Assembly (NCBI RefSeq): GCF_028875915.1
Contig: NZ_JAPEHW010000016.1
Location: 1-60,725, forward strand
Length of the DNA stretch: 60,725 nucleotides
Direction: 5' to 3'
Origin: Pseudoalteromonas sp. G4
GTDB taxonomy: Bacteria; Pseudomonadota; Gammaproteobacteria; Enterobacterales; Alteromonadaceae
In this document: positions 45,606 to 54,520 of the stretch, in pieces
How positions within the stretch are numbered: position 1 is the stretch's first letter
How the letters are laid out: the number at the start of each line of letters is the position of its first letter
Translations under genes and position numbers: made by a program
The notes under the pieces: model-generated
What the model saw: only the letters and a program-made list of their open reading frames with translations
Told to the model about the DNA's origin: nothing
Database searches by the model: none

Positions 45606-46664
45606 TTATGCTTTTTTAGAAATTGCCAACAGCATTTTCAAAAATGCTTCAACTGACGCTAACGAGCCTGACTCTTCCATTGTGTGATAGCCCGTTGTAG
45701 GCACTTGAATTGTCGTACCATCAACTAGCCCGTTTGAACTTGCGATAATGCGGCCAAGCTCGGTACTACCGATTGAGCGAGGGGCTTCACCGCGCTCAAC
45801 TAACGCTTGGTTAATTTTTTCCATGTATTCGTCTTTGTAGCTGTAGCTAAATTTTTGTTCCTTACAAATTGCTTCAACTAATTGTGTTGCCTCTTCATTA
45901 AATGCTGCGTTGGCGTCTTTTTTTCGTAATACTAATAGCTGCTCGTTTGCAGCGTCTTCATCAGGAAATGGGCTGGTATCCACTACAAACAATCGGTTAG
46001 TTGAGCCACCAAAACGGCGAAACCATTCGAGTAAATAACGCCAACTTTTACCCGCTTCTTCTTGTGCGGTAAAAAATACAGTGCCTTCAAAACCTAAACT
46101 AAATAAATGCACTAGTGCCGCGGCTGAAAGTACATTATCAAGCTGACCAATTAAGCGTTCATTTTCAATACGTAATTTATCTTTAAAAGCAACGGGCGTA
46201 CCTGCTACAGCGCTTTCTAAGCCATCAATTTCAAAGATTAAATTATTACGGTATTCGCAAACATAAGAACTTTTGATCAGACCCTGTCCACGATACGCCC
46301 CCGACCATGGCTCATACGCATACACAGGTGTCGCTTTAAAGCGCTCAGTGATTTTGGTCATTAACTCTTCCGACACCGAGTTATTCAGTAAGTCTGTACG
46401 GTTGGCAGAAATAAACGCTGCATACTGAAATTCATTTGGGCCTGTACACACTAAACCGTGACGATCAATGTGTGCCGAAAACATGCTACTAAACGGTTTT
46501 TTACCTTGTGCAACCAACAAACCTTCATACCAAGTTACCGTGGCGCCGCGCTCTTCAAGCTCACGTTGTAGTACGCGAAAAAAGGAATGCTCGGCTCCCA
46601 CCACACTTGGGTGGCGAATAATTTCTTTTAATAAATCGATAAACTCATTGGTCAATGTGTTCAT
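45606..46664 (-). CDS. M42/M20-like zinc aminopeptidase
   Basis: A 352-residue soluble metallopeptidase of the M42/M20/M28 type. The two-zinc ligand set is visible: FSAHIDRHG (H, D), LDNVLSAAALVHL (D), FTAQEEAGKSW (EE), FVVDTSP (D) and TTGYHTMEESGS (H). Relatives remove N-terminal residues from peptides. No signal peptide, so it should act in the cytoplasm. Single gene convergent with the antiporter. Confidence 0.87.
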   Translation of the reverse strand: MNTLTNEFIDLLKEIIRHPSVVGAEHSFFRVLQRELEERGATVTWYEGLLVAQGKKPFSSMFSAHIDRHGLVCTGPNEFQYAAFISANRTDLLNNSVSEELMTKITERFKATPVYAYEPWSGAYRGQGLIKSSYVCEYRNNLIFEIDGLESAVAGTPVAFKDKLRIENERLIGQLDNVLSAAALVHLFSLGFEGTVFFTAQEEAGKSWRYLLEWFRRFGGSTNRLFVVDTSPFPDEDAANEQLLVLRKKDANAAFNEEATQLVEAICKEQKFSYSYKDEYMEKINQALVERGEAPRSIGSTELGRIIASSNGLVDGTTIQVPTTGYHTMEESGSLASVEAFLKMLLAISKKA

Positions 46665-47140
46665 TAATGTTCACTCTAAAATGACACGTATAAAATAGCG
46701 CATTAGCAATAAATTAAGTTATTGAAAAAGCACCGTTATTTAAATTTAAAAAAACACAAACGGGCAAATAATACCAAAGTGTATTTAGCGCAAGTATCTG
46801 CCGCTTTTACAATTCTAGCAAGTAAATAATGATGCATTTTGGCGATTATTTTTGACCTTTTACAACAAATAATTCAGGGCGTTAAACTCACCTACCAGAT
46901 ACAAAACAAATCCTTTGCTTTCAATTTATTATGAGTTAACAGAAAAGGTTTTTACAACTGTTAAACACGCCTAAACAATATGCATTTTTTACATATCTTT
47001 TTGGTGACGGATAAAAGCCTTAAAGCCCATTTTAAAACCGACTTTAAAACAGCATGATTTAGCTAACTTTCTTGTTTGCAAACTGATAGCAAAGGTATAA
47101 TTAGTGCTTTATATGTTTTAGCTCCTTTTTGGAACACACC
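46665..47140. other. Intergenic region, nothing recognised
   Basis: About 470 AT-rich bases between divergent genes. I found no gene with a ribosome binding site, no strong hairpin and no repeat. It may hold long leaders or an undetected small RNA. Confidence 0.45.
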
Positions 47141-47408
47141 ATGAAAAAACTTTCCAAGGTTCAACAAAAACAACAAGCCTTAGTACTCGAAATTGCCGAT
47201 AAGTTAGAAGAGCAAGCACGCGCTGAAATTCCTGGCATGGTGCAATGTTGGTTTGATGTTGAATATCACTTATTCCCTGGCTCTCTATTACTTTGCTTCC
47301 AATTTGAAGATGAAAACACGCTTAAGTGCAGCGCTAGTGAAAAAAGGGGTGGTACTTAAAGATATGCGTAAGCATCTTCAATTTACCTTGAAAGGCCCTG
47401 AAGATTAA
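47141..47408 (+). pseudogene. Small soluble protein gene with an apparent frameshift
   Basis: From ATG 47141, with GGAAC a few bases upstream, the frame reads MKKLSKVQQKQQALVLEIAD and PGMVQCWFDVEYHLFPGSLL, then stops at 47359 after CSASEKRGGT. A second frame continues the sense: ALVKKGVVLKDMRKHLQFTL and KGPED, ending with TAA at 47406-47408. The frame change lies at about 47321-47330 and fits one extra base. The intact product would be about 88 residues, of unknown function. Possibly a read error. Confidence 0.6.
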
Positions 47409-47527
47409 TTTGTGTAAGCTTTCATAAAATATGCCTGAGTTATTTCAGGCATATCATGCTAGACGGCTGGAAAATCTTTCACAATTTAGGCAATGTTAAC
47501 GGTATGTTGTTTTAGCGTGTACGCTTT

Positions 47528-48286
47528 ATGAAAAACGTTATATTTATTTGCCTTATCATTTTATCTCTTCTCTTTGCAGGTCATGCAAAGGCGGCAAATA
47601 CTCTGCGTTTTACAGCTGAAGATCTATACCCTCTTCATTTTATTAATCAAAAAGGTCAATCTGACGGATTTTTAGTTGATGTAGTTAATGCCATCTTAAA
47701 TGAATGCAGTTGTGATGGCACCATTGAGATTATGCCGCAAGCACGCGCATTTAGAGAGCTACAAACCGATGCAAATACCTTAATGATGTCATTATTGAAA
47801 ACGCCTAGCCGTGCAAAAAATTATGACTTTTTAGGGGAGGTTTACACCGCACATGCGTATTTAGTGGGCAAAAACGAACGACCATTTCAACTAACGAGTT
47901 TACAAAGTGCCCGTGGCTTAAGAGTTAGCACGGTAAGGGGTTACTTTAGCCAAGGTTACTTAGAAAAAGCAGGGTTTACCCTTGAAAAAGACTTGGTATT
48001 AGCCCCTGAACCTGCCAGTTTAATGAAAATGCTCTACAAAGACCGGACAGATTTGGTGCTCACCAATACATTACATCTTGAAGAAGAGTTAAAAAGTATT
48101 GGCCTTGATCCAACTAAAATCGAAAAAAAATTACGTTTAGCTGACTTTCCAAGCGAACTTCATATTGTTGCAAATAAAGCGCTGCCTAAAGAGACCAAAA
48201 ATACGATTAGCTCCGCAATTCAAACCATTAAGCAATCTGGCCACTACAATGCACTGCTCGCAAAATGGCACCTCTCAAATAGTTAA
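47528..48286 (+). CDS. Periplasmic solute-binding protein (family 3), orphan
   Basis: A 252-residue exported protein with a signal peptide (VIFICLIILSLLFAGHAKAA). Pattern: LRFTAEDLYPLHFINQKGQS, MPQARAFRELQTDANTLMMS and SRAKNYDFLGEVYTAHAYLV. Single gene; no transporter components adjoin. The ligand is unknown. Confidence 0.85.
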   Translation: MKNVIFICLIILSLLFAGHAKAANTLRFTAEDLYPLHFINQKGQSDGFLVDVVNAILNECSCDGTIEIMPQARAFRELQTDANTLMMSLLKTPSRAKNYDFLGEVYTAHAYLVGKNERPFQLTSLQSARGLRVSTVRGYFSQGYLEKAGFTLEKDLVLAPEPASLMKMLYKDRTDLVLTNTLHLEEELKSIGLDPTKIEKKLRLADFPSELHIVANKALPKETKNTISSAIQTIKQSGHYNALLAKWHLSNS

Positions 48287-48317
48287 ACTGGCATTACCGA
48301 TACTCAAGTACACAAAA

Positions 48318-48339
48318 AAGCCAGTTTATTAACTGGCTT
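48318..48339 (-). terminator. Intrinsic terminator of the small minus-strand gene
   Basis: Perfect 9-base stem AAGCCAGTT (48318-48326) / AACTGGCTT (48331-48339) with TATT loop. On the minus strand it is followed by a run of six Ts. It can also slow transcription leaving the binding-protein gene on the other strand. Confidence 0.8.
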
Positions 48340-48375
48340 ATTAAATAAAGATTGGCTTTTTAAACTTAAAGCACC

Positions 48376-48612
48376 TCATACACTATCACTTTCGCTGCTA
48401 ATGCTCGTCATAGCGTGTTTCACATTTTTTATTAAATTTGCTTTATAAGGGCTTTGCTTAAAGCCATAAACAAGCACTTTAGCTAGTTCATAATCAGAAC
48501 CAATTTCTGCCCCTGCAATTTCTAGCGCAAGCGCTGTTTGCGCTTCATTCATTTTATTGTATGGCAGCGATAAGAATGCACGTTGCATCTCGTAATCAGA
48601 GACAATCGTCAA
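48376..48612 (-). CDS. Small soluble protein, unknown function
   Basis: A 78-residue helical protein (MTIVSDYEMQRAFLSLPYNK, ALALEIAGAEIGSDYELAKV). No family is recognised. It ends before a clear terminator, which supports it as a real gene. It faces the second BlaI/M56 locus across a divergent gap but shows no obvious link to it. Confidence 0.6.
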   Translation of the reverse strand: MTIVSDYEMQRAFLSLPYNKMNEAQTALALEIAGAEIGSDYELAKVLVYGFKQSPYKANLIKNVKHAMTSISSESDSV

Positions 48613-48767
48613 AATAAAATATAAATTATTGATATTTTAAGCTTTTAAAATATTTAGCTAATACCTAAATTACCAATAGAGCTAACTATTAGCTTTTCTA
48701 ACCACGTTATTCGGTTAGTTAACCTAACTGTTTATGACATACAATTTTTGCAAAAACCTCATACTGC

Positions 48768-48811
48768 GACTTGTGTCACAGTTGTACAAATGATAGATTG
48801 CGACACTTGTC
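48768..48811. promoter_or_regulatory. Candidate BlaI-type operators of the second circuit
   Basis: Three short dyads in about 45 bases: GACTTGTGTC (48768-48777), TTGTACAA (48782-48789) and GACACTTGTC (48802-48811). The last is an exact GACA-NN-TGTC dyad, similar in form to the TACA-NN-TGTA of BlaI/MecI sites. The first and last share a flanking TGCGAC...TCACA frame. They lie 30-75 bases before the chosen start codon of the repressor. Confidence 0.55.
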
Positions 48812-48843
48812 ACACAAAAATGTATTTGTTCAAGGAAATTGTT

Positions 48844-49215
48844 TTGCAACTCACCGCACCAGAACTTGAAATTTTAAAGTGCCTTTGGCAGCAACAACCT
48901 CTCAAAGGCAAAGAGATCCATCAACGTATGGAAACACTCTACGGTTGGAGTTATTCCTCTACACGCAAAACGCTAGAACGCATGGCACAAAAAGCTTATT
49001 TAAGCGTTGAAACACAGGGCAACAAAAAAATCTATACCGCATTACTAGATAAAGTACCGACAATGGCTGCCTTTGTTAAAGATTTTTCAGAACGCGTCTT
49101 AGAAATAGATGGAGCTTTACCTGTTGCAATGTTCTCAAGCAGTCAGTTATTTGAACATAACGAATTGAACGAGCTTGAAGCTCACCTAAATAACTTACAA
49201 AAAAATCAAAAATGA
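48844..49215 (+). CDS. BlaI/MecI-family repressor of the M56-M23 operon
   Basis: A 123-residue winged-helix repressor (LTAPELEILKCLWQQQPLKG, YSSTRKTLERMAQKAYLSV, C-terminal dimerisation helices LNELEAHLNNLQ). I chose the TTG at 48844 because AAGGAA (48833-48838) sits at proper spacing and the length then equals the other BlaI here (123). An ATG at 48820 and an open frame back to 48748 exist, but that stretch carries the candidate operators. Its stop overlaps the start of the M56-M23 gene (ATGA), so translation is coupled. Expected to be cleaved by the M56 partner. Confidence 0.88.
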   Translation: MQLTAPELEILKCLWQQQPLKGKEIHQRMETLYGWSYSSTRKTLERMAQKAYLSVETQGNKKIYTALLDKVPTMAAFVKDFSERVLEIDGALPVAMFSSSQLFEHNELNELEAHLNNLQKNQK

Positions 49216-50525
49216 TGTTGTTAATTACTTTACTTGGGTGGGTAGTAGTCACCTATCTTGTTGCCTATGCACTAAGACATATCTCGATTAAAGAGCGAAT
49301 TTCACCCAATATTTGCTTGGCAGCTTTTGTACTTTCTCTTGGCATTTTTCTGCCAAACATCGAATGGATAGAAGTAGGTAAAGCCAATTTCATGTGGATA
49401 AATGACAAAGCGCAACAGCAGCTAACACTTGTTCACGATGTAGTAAAACAAACACATGAACACAGCACTTTACCACTTGAAACATTCTTACTGACTATCT
49501 TGGCTGTAACCTCAGTGTTTCGTTTGTATCGGGTTTTCAAACGTTATTTTCAAGCAAAACAACTTATTGCTAACGCGGTGCCCTTCACACAGACAAAAAT
49601 ACCTTGCGTTGTTATGCCAATAAACCAATCGCCATTTGTTATGGGTTTCATCAAACCAACTCTTGTTTTACCACAATATTTTTTACATCTTAGTAAAGCA
49701 CAGCAAGATATTATTCTCGCCCATGAATTAACCCATATTGCTAACCGTGATCACCTTCGAGCTTGGCTATGGCTAGTAGTTATTGAAGTATGCTGGTTTA
49801 ATCCAGCGCTAAAACTGCTCAACCACCTGTATATTAACGCCATGGAGCAGCGCTGCGATTTGCAAACGATAACGCAACATCATATTTCAAAAGAAGACTA
49901 TGCAAGCACGCTTTTATTAAGCATAAAGCTATCTCATCAAACAATATCAAACCCGTTCGCAACGCCATTTAATGGGCAAGCTCTAAACTTAAATGATTAT
50001 AAACAGCGCTTTGATATTATTATAAAAGAACCACCTATATTAGTTGGCAAAGCTGTTTTAGCCTTTGTATTTATTGCAAGCATTATGCTCTTTACCAAAA
50101 CAGTATTTGCACAGTTACAGTACACTCAAGAAGAATGGCGCTTTCCTGTGGGCAACATAGATATCAGCTCACATTACGGCCACATTGCTAAAGTGCGTAA
50201 TTTGCGTCCGCATCGCGGAATCGATTTAGTTGACGCTAAAGGCAGTGAAATTTTAGCAGCCAAAACAGGTAAAGTGATTGTTGCCGATGCCGTCTCAATG
50301 GCGAATGCTTATGGCAATGTGATTGTGATCCAGCACGTCAATGGTTGGCAAACACTCTATGCTCACTTAGATGAAATTAATGTCATTAAAGGGCAATGGG
50401 TCAATCAAGGTGACATTATTGGTAAAATGGGAGACACAGGCAAAGTAACTGGCACACATCTTCATTTTGAGCTTGCGCATTTAGGACAAGCACTCGACCC
50501 GCTTAACTACTTAAAAGAGAAATAA
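49212..50525 (+). CDS. BlaR1-like M56 protease fused to an external M23 peptidoglycan endopeptidase
   Basis: A 437-residue integral membrane protein with BlaR1 topology. TM1 is about 1-20, TM2 about 32-50 and TM3 about 92-112. A cytoplasmic gluzincin loop has HExxH (LAHELTHIANRD, about 172) and the distal AMEQRCD. TM4 is about 278-300. The C-terminus, which in BlaR1 is a penicillin-binding sensor, is instead a complete M23/LytM domain with HRGIDL (about 336), YAHLDEI and HLHFEL (about 418). All expected M23 zinc and catalytic residues are present. Known BlaR1 cleaves its repressor when the sensor binds drug; here peptidoglycan state may be the signal. The repressor gene overlaps it upstream and a MepM-like gene follows after one base. 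Confidence 0.9.
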   Translation: MMLLITLLGWVVVTYLVAYALRHISIKERISPNICLAAFVLSLGIFLPNIEWIEVGKANFMWINDKAQQQLTLVHDVVKQTHEHSTLPLETFLLTILAVTSVFRLYRVFKRYFQAKQLIANAVPFTQTKIPCVVMPINQSPFVMGFIKPTLVLPQYFLHLSKAQQDIILAHELTHIANRDHLRAWLWLVVIEVCWFNPALKLLNHLYINAMEQRCDLQTITQHHISKEDYASTLLLSIKLSHQTISNPFATPFNGQALNLNDYKQRFDIIIKEPPILVGKAVLAFVFIASIMLFTKTVFAQLQYTQEEWRFPVGNIDISSHYGHIAKVRNLRPHRGIDLVDAKGSEILAAKTGKVIVADAVSMANAYGNVIVIQHVNGWQTLYAHLDEINVIKGQWVNQGDIIGKMGDTGKVTGTHLHFELAHLGQALDPLNYLKEK

Positions 50526-50526
50526 T

Positions 50527-51760
50527 ATGCCGTATATATATATTTTCCTGATTATTTTGATGTTAAGTGGCTGCGCCAGTGACGAGCAAAGCACTAATGC
50601 GCCATTGGTAAAACAGGCGGATAGCACTGAAATTCAAAGTAAGCAGGTACTGCAAGATGTGAGCGAAAAAGAGTCAATATCCACAGAACCATTACGCCAC
50701 ACTTACACATTAAATCAAGGCGAAACCCTAACCTCAGTTTTAACGTCAGCGGGTTTTAGCATGGCTAATATTGTTAATTTAGCAAAATCAGTTAAGCCTC
50801 AATTTGCTTTCACAAAAATTAGAATCAATACACAATTTGACGTTATTGAGACAAAAGAAAGCAAAACAATTCGCTTTGCGAGCGATTATGCCAAAATCAT
50901 CGAAGCAAGATTAGAGAATAATAAATGGCAAATTGCTGAAATGGAAACGCCTCTTTCTAGCCAAGAAGTCAGCCGTTCGTTTTCCATAAATCAAAGTCTT
51001 TATCAAGCAGCAACTAACGCTGATGTTCCGCATAATGTGATCAATAGTGCCATTCTAGCGATGTCACACTTTATTGATTTTCAAAGGGAGATAAGACAAG
51101 GTGATGAGATCACGCTTAATTTTACTGTATCCGAAGTTAAACACGATATGCATTTATTTAAGCAGTTTTCATCACCTCAAACGCTTGTCGCCATCGGCTT
51201 TAAAAATCAAGGCAAGCAATACAACTTATATCAATACCAAAACGACGCCGTTAAATGGTGCCCGATTATCCTCGTATTTTGGTAAACGTAAGCACCCCGT
51301 TTTAGGCTATACACGCCAACATAAAGGTATCGATTTTAGTGCACCTATTGGCACTCCCATTATGGCTGCAGGTAAAGGAAAGGTAATAAAAGCAAGCTAT
51401 AGCAAAAGTTTTGGTAACCGTGTTGTGATTGATCATGGTAATGGCTATCGCACCTTGTATGCGCACTTAAAAGGATTTGCCAAAGGCATAAAGCAAGGAA
51501 GTCGAGTAAGCCAAGGTCAAACAATTGGTTATTTAGGTAATACCGGATTATCCACAGCACGTCATTTACATTACGAAGTACATAAAAATGGCCGTGTGAT
51601 TAACCCTCTAAAGATGAAGCAGCCTAGTAATATTCAACTTATCGGTGACGATTTGTTCGCATTTAAAGCGCACATTACTGCTGTAAATAAACGCTATGCC
51701 GCAACAATAGTCTCGCCGAGTGACTCAACTTCATCCATAGTAACTGTTATCGCAGAATAA
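50527..51760 (+). pseudogene. MepM-like M23 peptidase lipoprotein gene, apparent frameshift
   Basis: The first part (50527-51285) encodes a lipoprotein signal (lipobox LSGC at about 14-17), an OapA/LysM-like segment (TYTLNQGETLTSVLTSAGFS) and a MepM/Csd3-type middle domain. From about 51242 another frame reads the M23 domain: LNGARLSSYFGKRKHPVLGY, HKGIDFSAPIGTPIMAAG, YAHLKGF and HLHYEVHKNG, ending at 51760. A one-base change near 51241 joins them into about 410 residues. MepM-type enzymes cleave peptide crosslinks to allow wall growth. As read, only the lipoprotein half is translated from the normal start. Third gene of the circuit, one base after the M56-M23 stop. Confidence 0.8.
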
Positions 51761-51765
51761 TCTTC

Positions 51766-51814
51766 TTGTACTAAAAACAAGGTTAAACAAGGCTTCTCCT
51801 TGTTTTTAGTACAA
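51766..51814. terminator. Long inverted repeat downstream of the M23 operon
   Basis: Perfect 17-base arms TTGTACTAAAAACAAGG (51766-51782) and CCTTGTTTTTAGTACAA (51798-51814) around a 15-base loop. It begins 5 bases after the stop of the M23 gene. The length and T-rich arm fit a terminator or an mRNA-stabilising 3' structure, although no long T-run follows. Confidence 0.65.
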
Positions 51815-52075
51815 TAAAGCAGACTTTTCTTTCGCTCCCCCCTCGCAATATGCACTTGCGTGTAATCAAACATTCAAAGCTCAAAGCGAACTAAAAAATT
51901 ACGTTATCAAATGTTACTTTTGTAACCAAAACAACAACAACTTGATAACAAAAGGCACGCTGCATTAAAATTTAATAAAAAACCACAAAAAGTGAATATT
52001 AATTCTTTATTTTTGAATGAATATGAGTAGAATCACCGCCCTCAAAATGCTGTTTATTTAAATTAAGAGGTTTAC
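51815..52075. other. Upstream region of the second TonB receptor
   Basis: Together with the hairpin this forms a 315-base gap. It is AT-rich with no gene seen. AAGAGG (52065-52070) is the ribosome binding site of the next gene, five bases before its GTG start. Confidence 0.5.
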
Positions 52076-54520
52076 GTGTTTTCGCTTTATCGTCCATCAC
52101 TGATCGCCATTGCGGTATCATCAGCTGTTTTACCAAGTACATATGTTCAGGCACAAGCGCAGTTAAGCGCTGAGATTGAAACCATTCAAGTGACTGCAAC
52201 TAGGCGTCAAGGTACTGTTCAAGAAGCACCTTTGAATATTACTGCGGTTGATAATGATGTGATGAAGCAACAGAACATTACGGATCTTGAATCTGTAGCG
52301 CGCTGGGTACCAGGCTTAACAATTACTGATCAAGGTGGCCGTGAAGGTTCGCCAATCATTGTTCGCGGCTTGAATACAAATTCATCTGAACGCGCATCAG
52401 ACTCAGGCACTGTAGCCACCTATTTAGGTGAAATTCCGCTTAGTGTAAATTTACGTTTAACAGATATTGAACGTGTTGAGGTTTTGATTGGTCCACAAGG
52501 CACACTTTACGGTGCAGGTACATTAGGCGGCGCAATTCGCTACATGTTAAAAAAGCCAGAGCTTGATTACACCGAAGTACAGCTAAGCGGCGATGTATTT
52601 GCATTATCACAAAGCGAAAATCAAGGCAGTGAATTTGGAGCAATTGTAAACCTGCCGCTAATTGACGATACCTTAGCACTCAGAACCAGCATCAACTACT
52701 TCAAACAGCCAGGCTTTATCGACTATAACTATGTGGTAAAAAATCCGGGCGTGAGTAAACCCGATCCAAATTGGGAAGATGCCGAAGACGTTGCTAATAA
52801 CCTCACGCAATATCAAGATGCAAACGACGAAACAATTACCACAGCAAGAGTGTCATTACGTTTTGAGCCAACAGACACCTTTGCTGCAACCCTAAATTAC
52901 TTTTATCAGAAGCAAGAAAATGGCGCTAATAGCATTAGCCAGTATCAGTCATTAGCAACAACAAACCCTTTGGCAGATAAGGTTGGCGAATATGAGTCAG
53001 CTTACCGTGTTCTTGAACCTAACATGCAAGAAGATGAGCTGTTAAGTTTAGAGCTAGAGGTCGATTTAGAGTTTGCCGATTTAGTCTCAGCAACTGGTTT
53101 TACTCAGTATGATCAAGTAGGTCAACGCGACCAAACTGATCTCCTTTACGATATTTGGCCTGGTTATGCTGATTTTCCAAGTTTCGTGGCAATCACAGAC
53201 GACACCAGTAAAGCGCAAACATTTACGCAAGAAGTACGCTTAGTGTCAAAAAGCGACACAGCTCTTAATTGGATTGCAGGTGTTTATTTTAGCAAAACTG
53301 ACGGCAGCTCAGATGATCGCGAATACACTCCAGGGCTAACTGATTTTTGGGGCGGCGACATTACTAATATTGAAAAAGACCTCGAATATTTAGCTCTTGG
53401 CGAGTACACCAACCAAGAACACGCTATTTTTGGTGAAATCGGTTACGCCTTTAGCGATAAGCTAAATGCAACCATTGGCGCCCGTTTTTATGAGTATGAT
53501 ATTGAATCGCGTTCAGGTGCTGTTACCCCACTTTATTCAGGTGATATTAGTGATATCAGCCAAGTACCCATGGAACTTGTGACAGCCAGTGACAATGGTT
53601 CACTTTTCAAATTCAATATTGATTACAAATGGCAGCGTAATGTCATGACCTACTTCACAATTAGTGAAGGCTTTAGATTAGGTGGTGGTAATGGGGTGAT
53701 GTCTTGCCCAGAGCAACTACCAGAGCAACAAATTATTTGTGCGCTCCCGCACGAAGTTGATTATCAACCAGATACCACAACCAACTATGAACTTGGTTTA
53801 AAATCAACCTGGTTTAGCAACAAACTGCATTTAAATATCGCGGCATTTAATGTGCTTTGGAATGATGCGCAAATTCAATCAACCACTGTAAATGGTAAGG
53901 CGATTATCACCTCAAACGCAGGTGAGGCGCAAAGTAAGGGCATTGAATTAGCAACACGTGCAATGCTGAGCGATGATATTACCACATACGTAACTTATTC
54001 ATATGCAAATGCAGAGCTTACCCAAGATGCACCTGAGTTATTTGCGGTTTTCTCAGAGCAAGATTACAGCCCTGAAGAGATAGCGAAATATCAACCATAC
54101 TACAGTGGTGCAAAAGGCGATCGTCTGCCAGGTGCACCTAAGCATCAGGTGTCGTTTGGTATTACCTACAATACAGAAGTACTTGACGATAAGTTACTCA
54201 CTTTTAACTATGGTTTAACTGCCCAAAGTGATGTGATTACTAAAGTCGGCTTAAAAGCAGATGGTGAAACCCTTGCTGGCTTTGCAATGAGTAACTTGAG
54301 TTTACGTTTAGCGGGGGAAGCATGGTCAACTACATTCTATGTAAATAACCTATTTGATAAATATGCGCAAACCTCAGTACGACGTGATAAATCATGGGTT
54401 GGTGAAGGCAAATTCCCTGAACTGTCTAAACAATTGCCTGAATTACAACGCGTGTATGGACACTATGTCACCACACCTCGTACCATAGGCATTAAATTTA
54501 ACTATGCATTTGAACTTTAA
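52076..54520 (+). CDS. TonB-dependent receptor paired with a sulfotransferase gene
   Basis: An 814-residue outer-membrane receptor starting at GTG 52076. It has a signal peptide (IAIAVSSAVLPSTYVQAQA), a TonB-box/plug start ETIQVTATRRQGTVQEAPLN, a plug with RVEVLIGPQGTLYGAGTLGG and a barrel ending in TIGIKFNYAFEL. It belongs to the large oxidoreductase-free TBDT group with a consensus plug; the substrate is unknown. The TPR-sulfotransferase gene begins on the very next base after its stop, so the two must be co-expressed. No regulator or carbohydrate enzymes adjoin to suggest a ligand. Confidence 0.92.
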   Translation: MFSLYRPSLIAIAVSSAVLPSTYVQAQAQLSAEIETIQVTATRRQGTVQEAPLNITAVDNDVMKQQNITDLESVARWVPGLTITDQGGREGSPIIVRGLNTNSSERASDSGTVATYLGEIPLSVNLRLTDIERVEVLIGPQGTLYGAGTLGGAIRYMLKKPELDYTEVQLSGDVFALSQSENQGSEFGAIVNLPLIDDTLALRTSINYFKQPGFIDYNYVVKNPGVSKPDPNWEDAEDVANNLTQYQDANDETITTARVSLRFEPTDTFAATLNYFYQKQENGANSISQYQSLATTNPLADKVGEYESAYRVLEPNMQEDELLSLELEVDLEFADLVSATGFTQYDQVGQRDQTDLLYDIWPGYADFPSFVAITDDTSKAQTFTQEVRLVSKSDTALNWIAGVYFSKTDGSSDDREYTPGLTDFWGGDITNIEKDLEYLALGEYTNQEHAIFGEIGYAFSDKLNATIGARFYEYDIESRSGAVTPLYSGDISDISQVPMELVTASDNGSLFKFNIDYKWQRNVMTYFTISEGFRLGGGNGVMSCPEQLPEQQIICALPHEVDYQPDTTTNYELGLKSTWFSNKLHLNIAAFNVLWNDAQIQSTTVNGKAIITSNAGEAQSKGIELATRAMLSDDITTYVTYSYANAELTQDAPELFAVFSEQDYSPEEIAKYQPYYSGAKGDRLPGAPKHQVSFGITYNTEVLDDKLLTFNYGLTAQSDVITKVGLKADGETLAGFAMSNLSLRLAGEAWSTTFYVNNLFDKYAQTSVRRDKSWVGEGKFPELSKQLPELQRVYGHYVTTPRTIGIKFNYAFEL

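Noticed and set aside
48748..48843. N-terminal extension of the second BlaI repressor
   Set aside because: It would place the candidate operators inside the coding region, and the TTG at 48844 has the better ribosome binding site and family-like length.
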